DNA from: a virus
Direction: 5' to 3' (one strand)
DNA: 27,363 nt
Virus record (IMG/VR): IMGVR_UViG_3300030333_003191
Span: 2,007-29,369 of that record
A program made the translations under genes and the position numbers. Shown one piece after another: positions 23,374 to 27,363 of this stretch (within the stretch, counting starts at the first letter, position 1; each line of letters begins with the position of its first letter). The notes under the pieces are model-generated. The model had not been told where the DNA came from, did not search any database, and saw nothing but the letters and a program-made list of their open reading frames with translations.

Positions 23374-26300
23374 ATGTCGCAGTCTCAAATCATGTCAACC
23401 CTGATCTTGAACTACTTTAAGTCTCGGGGCATGGATACGTCTAAGGACCAGTCCCAAAACCCGGAGTTTATGCGAACGTACCGGGAAATAGCTGAGTCGA
23501 TTCGTAAGTGGCACTCAGGCGAAGATCGTGATGAGGCTCGCAGGGAACTGGAAGAAATGCGTCTTGCGTTCAAAGAGCGGGACTCTTTGCGTAAGTACAG
23601 CGCAGACCTCGCTCGAATATCAGTGACAGAAAAGAACGCGATTCGCAGTGCAGGTGCCCGAGTAAAGTCAGCAACAATCGCTGCCCGCGCTAGAGTTGAG
23701 ACAAGTCGCGCACGCGGTTTTGACGACGCCGTCTCTAAGCTGGAAGCAGAACTTGCAAATACGCCAGCAACTAAGGGAGCAGCCGACAGATTAGCGACTG
23801 CCATAGCTGGATCTCTTACGGCTGAAGGTGAGTACGGTGGGATACCGTCAAGCACATACACAAAAGTATTGGATTGGGCAGCGGAACAAAATATCGACTT
23901 TCGCGACCCGAAAGTATTGGAAAGCTTGAAAGACAGTCCAGCAACTTACGCATCAATGCAGCGGTTTGTGCAGCGTGCGAAGGTCGCTGATGATGCTCAA
24001 AGAAACTTAGTAGCACAACTCGACGCAGAAGATGCGACCCAGGCAAAGTTACTTGCAGCACTTGATAAGGCAAAACCAAGTGACGTAGACACAGTTGCCG
24101 ACCTTCAAAGACAACTACAGTTAAGTACAGCCAAGTCAGCGGAACTCGTTGAAGGCATGGACATGGGTACCGACGAAGCCACTGTCAATGCTCGAATCGC
24201 AAAGATCGATAAAGAAAATAAGTCGCTTAAAATCCTTGAGGCGCGTTTAGCCAAGATGGATGCACAGCTTGACGCTGGCACTGGACCACTAAGCGAAGAC
24301 GAAAAAACTCGTAGTCAAATAGCCCGTACCATTGGCCGAGAGAACTTCCGTCAGTGGGCTAAGGACAATGGCTATACCGAAGATGAGATTGGCTACGTAG
24401 ATTATGACGAGGCTGGTAGGCCTATCATGTCTACCTTTGCACCCGGTACCAAGACTTTTCGGGCAATGGGTCAGTTCGAGCACCAGGCAACGAACCCCAA
24501 CAGGCATAGCCGTTTCTTGGGTCCAAGTTCTCACACGAATGAAATCCACGTCTTTGATATGGTGGTTGACCCTGCAACGGTAGAGCGGTTCAAACACTCT
24601 GACGGTAAGTGGGTAATCTCGACTGACGAAGACGGTATCGAGCGGTACGTCACGGAAGGTGAGTCACGCGACTATCTCTCACGCTATGTGAGGCCGACAG
24701 TAAAAGTTGGTGTGGGGGATGACGGGAAAGCCTATCTAAAGGCAGGCAGCGAAGCCAACCCGGTATACTACGAAGTCGATGGAGACGGTAAACCGATTAA
24801 CGGCGCTTACTATGAAAGAGTCGAGGGACCTAAAACATGGGTACCCAAAGCAGGTGACCTCGGACTGGTTCTCCGCGATGCCGAAGGAAACGCTACTCGC
24901 TATCTGCAAGCAGAAGACTTGACAGACGTTGGTGCCGTTGACTTCTCTGTAGCTACTACCGAAGATCGACAGGCACTCAACTCAGAGTACGGTGACCTAA
25001 ACATCAGTGTCGTAGACTCACCTCCTGCGGCTGCTACACGTACTGTAACAGCGCGTCGACTCAAGACCGATGCAATGGACGTGTACCACGGACGCGCAAC
25101 AGGTCAGAACCATCGAAGCTACATCGACGTGTCGACCAACTTAGAGTTCCGTATTGACCCTGCTGAAATAAAGAACTTGAAGTCCTACCAGACAAAGTCG
25201 GACACCAACTTCAAGGACTTCGCCAACTTCTTAGGCAGTCGCCGGCAGACCCGTATTGCGGAAAAAGCACAAGACACTTCCGAGATCGAATACGAAGAGA
25301 AGATGGTCAATGGTGTGATGACAAGAGAGTACGGCAGCACCAAACTCAATGTGTTCGATAAGCTGCAAGGCAAGATCACTGGTCCTGACTTGAAGCCCGA
25401 TAAAGCCGAAAAGAGCGCGATCACACAGGAGCGTGCGGTTGCGGCACTGAGCGACGATCGCCAAGCTGCGAAAGAAGTGTACGAATCAGCACTGCGAGAT
25501 CAAGAAGCTGCCAAAGAAAGCTTTGGTCTCGCGGCTGATGCAAACGATGCAAACCCCACAGAAGCCAACAAAGCAGCGCGTAAGAAGGCTTACTCTGAGA
25601 TGCAATCGGCTAATATAGTCGCGAACAAAGCAGCAGACGCTTACCGAAAAGTCGAGCGCAAAGCAGCACAAGCAGGAGACCCCGCTGCACGCGCATCCGG
25701 TTATCCGTTGACTGATGACGGTGATGTTACTGATGCTGCTGAACTTGTCGATGCACCCACAACTACCAGAACGGAACCCGCACCTACGCGACAAGACGCA
25801 CTAGACATACTGGAGGGTGAGGTTGCTACTGAGCGCGTGCCTGACCCAATGACGGGTAAGATACGCGAAGTTCCAGTTGCCGAAAGGGGTGCTGTACTTG
25901 ATGAAGCGCGTGCTCTGGCCGAAGACTTGTCACTGAGCAGAATCAGTGCTGACCCTACGGCATATCTGAGAAGACTCAAGAGAGCCTACGAACTATCAGA
26001 TAACGACCCCAAGTATCTTCCACTTATTGCCATGGCGCAGACGGAAGCAGGCTACCTGAATGACGCGCAAAAAACGCTCGACCAGTACACACAGACTGAG
26101 GGTGTCGACATTGGCCCTGACTCGGAAGCCGCTTGGGTCGCTGAATATCTTGGTTCGACGAGACAAAAACGAGCCCAAAAACGCGAAGCTTTCGATGCAC
26201 GTATGAGCGCGTACATGGACAAGCAGTTCGACGTAACTCCGATACCGCCAGATCCGACCGAAGGCGTACCTGATGTCGTCGCTACTGGCTATCTTCAAGG

Positions 26301-27294
26301 GTCTATAGACGAGGGCGAACTAAGGCGTCGGGGTATAGCCCCTGACCAGATAGCCGCGCTTCAAAAACAAAAAGACGAAGCAGCCGCAGCAGCGGCGTTA
26401 GCCAAAAGCAAAACGGCCATTGATTCCGGTACTGGTGTGCCGACACAGTACGAAATCATGAAAGGCATGCAAGAAGCTACCGGTCTAACAGAAGACCAGA
26501 TAGCGGAGCGGCAAGCCAAGCAAATAGCGGAACGGCAAGCGGCGGAGAACCTGCGAGATCGACTGATTACTGGTAAGGGCACTATTGAAATAGATAAACC
26601 ACCCGAAGGGCGTAGTGCTTCGGAAGTAGCGCAGCAGTTAGAAATAGACGCTGCTATGGCAGAAACGCCGCCAGTTGACCTCAAAGAAACTGCGGCTCTT
26701 GCGGAGCAACGTACGCCGCCAGTTGACGAGTCCCAAGAGCGAGTCGAACAAAGCGATGCCCTTATAGCGGACCTTGAGAAAAAGGCAGATGACGTAACGC
26801 AGGAGATAAATCGAAAGCGCGAGATAGCGACAAAGCAGCGCGAAAAAGAAAAAGAAGACAAGCGGAAAAAAGATGCTCAGATCGCCCGACAAGCTGCCGC
26901 AGGCGAAGGTCTTGCGCCGGCGAACGTTACCGATGATCCGAACGTTCGGACGGTAGATGATACCGACACGGTAGAAGATACCGACGATAAAGACGAGGGC
27001 GGTCCAAGCCTTAAACCCGAAGCTGCGAAGGGGCCGACTGGTGCTCAAAATAAACAGCGTGCTCAGATACTTGCTGCCCTTCAAGGCAGAGAGAGTGCTG
27101 AGAGTAAGAAGCGCGACGAAAGTGACAAGGGGCAACCAAGTCCCGCGTCACCAACAGAAACTGCGAAAGCTGGACCTGATACTACGGTTCCAAGTCTCAG
27201 TGACAAAGATAAGGCTGAAGCGAAATCACTCGTAGAGAAGATGCGTCAGATTCAAGACATCATTTATGAAATGGACCAATCGGGAGTTGCGTGA
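23374..27294 (+). CDS. Giant internal virion / DNA-ejection protein candidate
   Basis: AGGAAG lies four to five bases before ATG 23374. The 1306-aa protein is mostly Ala/Glu/Lys/Arg/Gln-rich helix and coiled coil (about 20-310 and 660-1160). A non-helical island at about 320-620 contains EIHVFDMVVDPATVERF, YYEVDGDGKPINGAYYERV and AMDVYHGRATGQNHRSYIDV. Short repeats occur near the end (IAERQAKQ/IAERQAAE; TPPVD twice), then an acidic/Pro-rich tail with GGPSL at residue 1209. No lytic-transglycosylase motif is seen. Length and composition resemble ejected core proteins such as T7 gp16 (1318 aa). A structural role is likely and the exact one is unproven. Confidence 0.75.
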   Translation: MSQSQIMSTLILNYFKSRGMDTSKDQSQNPEFMRTYREIAESIRKWHSGEDRDEARRELEEMRLAFKERDSLRKYSADLARISVTEKNAIRSAGARVKSATIAARARVETSRARGFDDAVSKLEAELANTPATKGAADRLATAIAGSLTAEGEYGGIPSSTYTKVLDWAAEQNIDFRDPKVLESLKDSPATYASMQRFVQRAKVADDAQRNLVAQLDAEDATQAKLLAALDKAKPSDVDTVADLQRQLQLSTAKSAELVEGMDMGTDEATVNARIAKIDKENKSLKILEARLAKMDAQLDAGTGPLSEDEKTRSQIARTIGRENFRQWAKDNGYTEDEIGYVDYDEAGRPIMSTFAPGTKTFRAMGQFEHQATNPNRHSRFLGPSSHTNEIHVFDMVVDPATVERFKHSDGKWVISTDEDGIERYVTEGESRDYLSRYVRPTVKVGVGDDGKAYLKAGSEANPVYYEVDGDGKPINGAYYERVEGPKTWVPKAGDLGLVLRDAEGNATRYLQAEDLTDVGAVDFSVATTEDRQALNSEYGDLNISVVDSPPAAATRTVTARRLKTDAMDVYHGRATGQNHRSYIDVSTNLEFRIDPAEIKNLKSYQTKSDTNFKDFANFLGSRRQTRIAEKAQDTSEIEYEEKMVNGVMTREYGSTKLNVFDKLQGKITGPDLKPDKAEKSAITQERAVAALSDDRQAAKEVYESALRDQEAAKESFGLAADANDANPTEANKAARKKAYSEMQSANIVANKAADAYRKVERKAAQAGDPAARASGYPLTDDGDVTDAAELVDAPTTTRTEPAPTRQDALDILEGEVATERVPDPMTGKIREVPVAERGAVLDEARALAEDLSLSRISADPTAYLRRLKRAYELSDNDPKYLPLIAMAQTEAGYLNDAQKTLDQYTQTEGVDIGPDSEAAWVAEYLGSTRQKRAQKREAFDARMSAYMDKQFDVTPIPPDPTEGVPDVVATGYLQGSIDEGELRRRGIAPDQIAALQKQKDEAAAAAALAKSKTAIDSGTGVPTQYEIMKGMQEATGLTEDQIAERQAKQIAERQAAENLRDRLITGKGTIEIDKPPEGRSASEVAQQLEIDAAMAETPPVDLKETAALAEQRTPPVDESQERVEQSDALIADLEKKADDVTQEINRKREIATKQREKEKEDKRKKDAQIARQAAAGEGLAPANVTDDPNVRTVDDTDTVEDTDDKDEGGPSLKPEAAKGPTGAQNKQRAQILAALQGRESAESKKRDESDKGQPSPASPTETAKAGPDTTVPSLSDKDKAEAKSLVEKMRQIQDIIYEMDQSGVA
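26667..26728. repeat. Short coding repeat (PPVD)
   Basis: ACGCCGCCAGTTGAC occurs twice about 46 bp apart inside the 1306-aa gene, each encoding TPPVD. A nearby imperfect pair, ATAGCGGA-R-CGGCAAGC at about 26499 and 26522, encodes IAERQA twice. These look like local duplications in a low-complexity region. Confidence 0.55.
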
Positions 27295-27363
27295 TGGCTG
27301 ATCAACGTAGCGTTATTGAAGGTGCCATACGTGGGATGCTGGGTCTGAGTGAGACATCGAAAG
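27294..27363 (+). CDS. Start of a further virion-cluster gene (partial)
   Basis: ATG 27294 shares a base with the preceding stop (TGATG), and CGGGAG lies eight bases upstream. The reading frame is open to the end of the window for 23 codons and begins MADQRSVIEGAIRGMLG. Too short to name. The overlap makes it very likely to be a real, co-translated gene. Confidence 0.65.
   Translation, partial: MADQRSVIEGAIRGMLGLSETSK

Noticed and set aside
26361-27135. Leftward reading frames over the end of the 1306-aa gene
   Set aside because: Ser/Phe/Cys-rich shadows of an Ala/Glu/Lys-rich coding strand.
1-27363. CRISPR array, insertion sequence, integrase or attachment site
   Set aside because: No regularly spaced repeats, transposase, recombinase or terminal duplications were seen.

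Overview
The window is the virion-assembly part of a tailed bacteriophage (or prophage) genome. The marker genes are a large terminase, a portal, a scaffold-like protein, a major capsid protein followed by a decoration-like protein, a head-tail adaptor-like protein, a tail-nozzle-like protein and very large internal/virion proteins. Gene order and sizes (796-aa nozzle candidate, 245-aa membrane-active protein, 1306-aa coiled-coil protein; T7 gp12 is 794 aa and T7 gp16 is 1318 aa) point to a short-tailed, podovirus-like particle. There is no tape-measure/sheath cassette, integrase, polymerase or lysis gene in view. Strong Shine-Dalgarno sites, sigma70-like promoters and a signal peptide fit a bacterial, probably Gram-negative, host. 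The host cannot be named from this sequence.

Layout: (1) 1-3366 is an accessory arm. It opens with a tandem palindromic operator-like element and a terminator-like hairpin, then a ribbon-helix-helix-like protein. A leftward YkgJ-type CxxCxxCC protein follows, and then a rightward operon driven by a good promoter at 1256-1283: FmdB-type zinc ribbon, small secreted four-cysteine protein, two tandem DUF2589-like paralogues and an acidic protein. (2) 3367-3637 is a convergent intergenic region packed with inverted repeats. It ends in a strong rightward terminator and may encode a small RNA. (3) 3638-11652 is a leftward operon, transcribed from terminase down to scaffold. From the terminase stop to about 5348 almost every stop touches or overlaps the next start, so the proteins are probably made in a coupled way. 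(4) 11653-12034 is the divergent control region, with a tiny basic ORF and the capsid leader. (5) 12035-27363 is the rightward virion arm: capsid, decoration-like protein, terminator, adaptor with a giant insertion, unknown, nozzle, two large unknown virion proteins, membrane/internal protein, 1306-aa internal protein, and the start of one more gene.

How it works together: scaffold and capsid build the procapsid around the portal, the terminase packages DNA, and adaptor and nozzle close the head. The last genes are good candidates for ejected internal proteins. A terminator after the decoration-like gene would keep capsid mRNA more abundant than tail mRNA. The most unexplained part is the left arm: two DUF2589-like paralogues, a secreted cysteine-rich protein and two cysteine-cluster metal-binding proteins on a phage genome.
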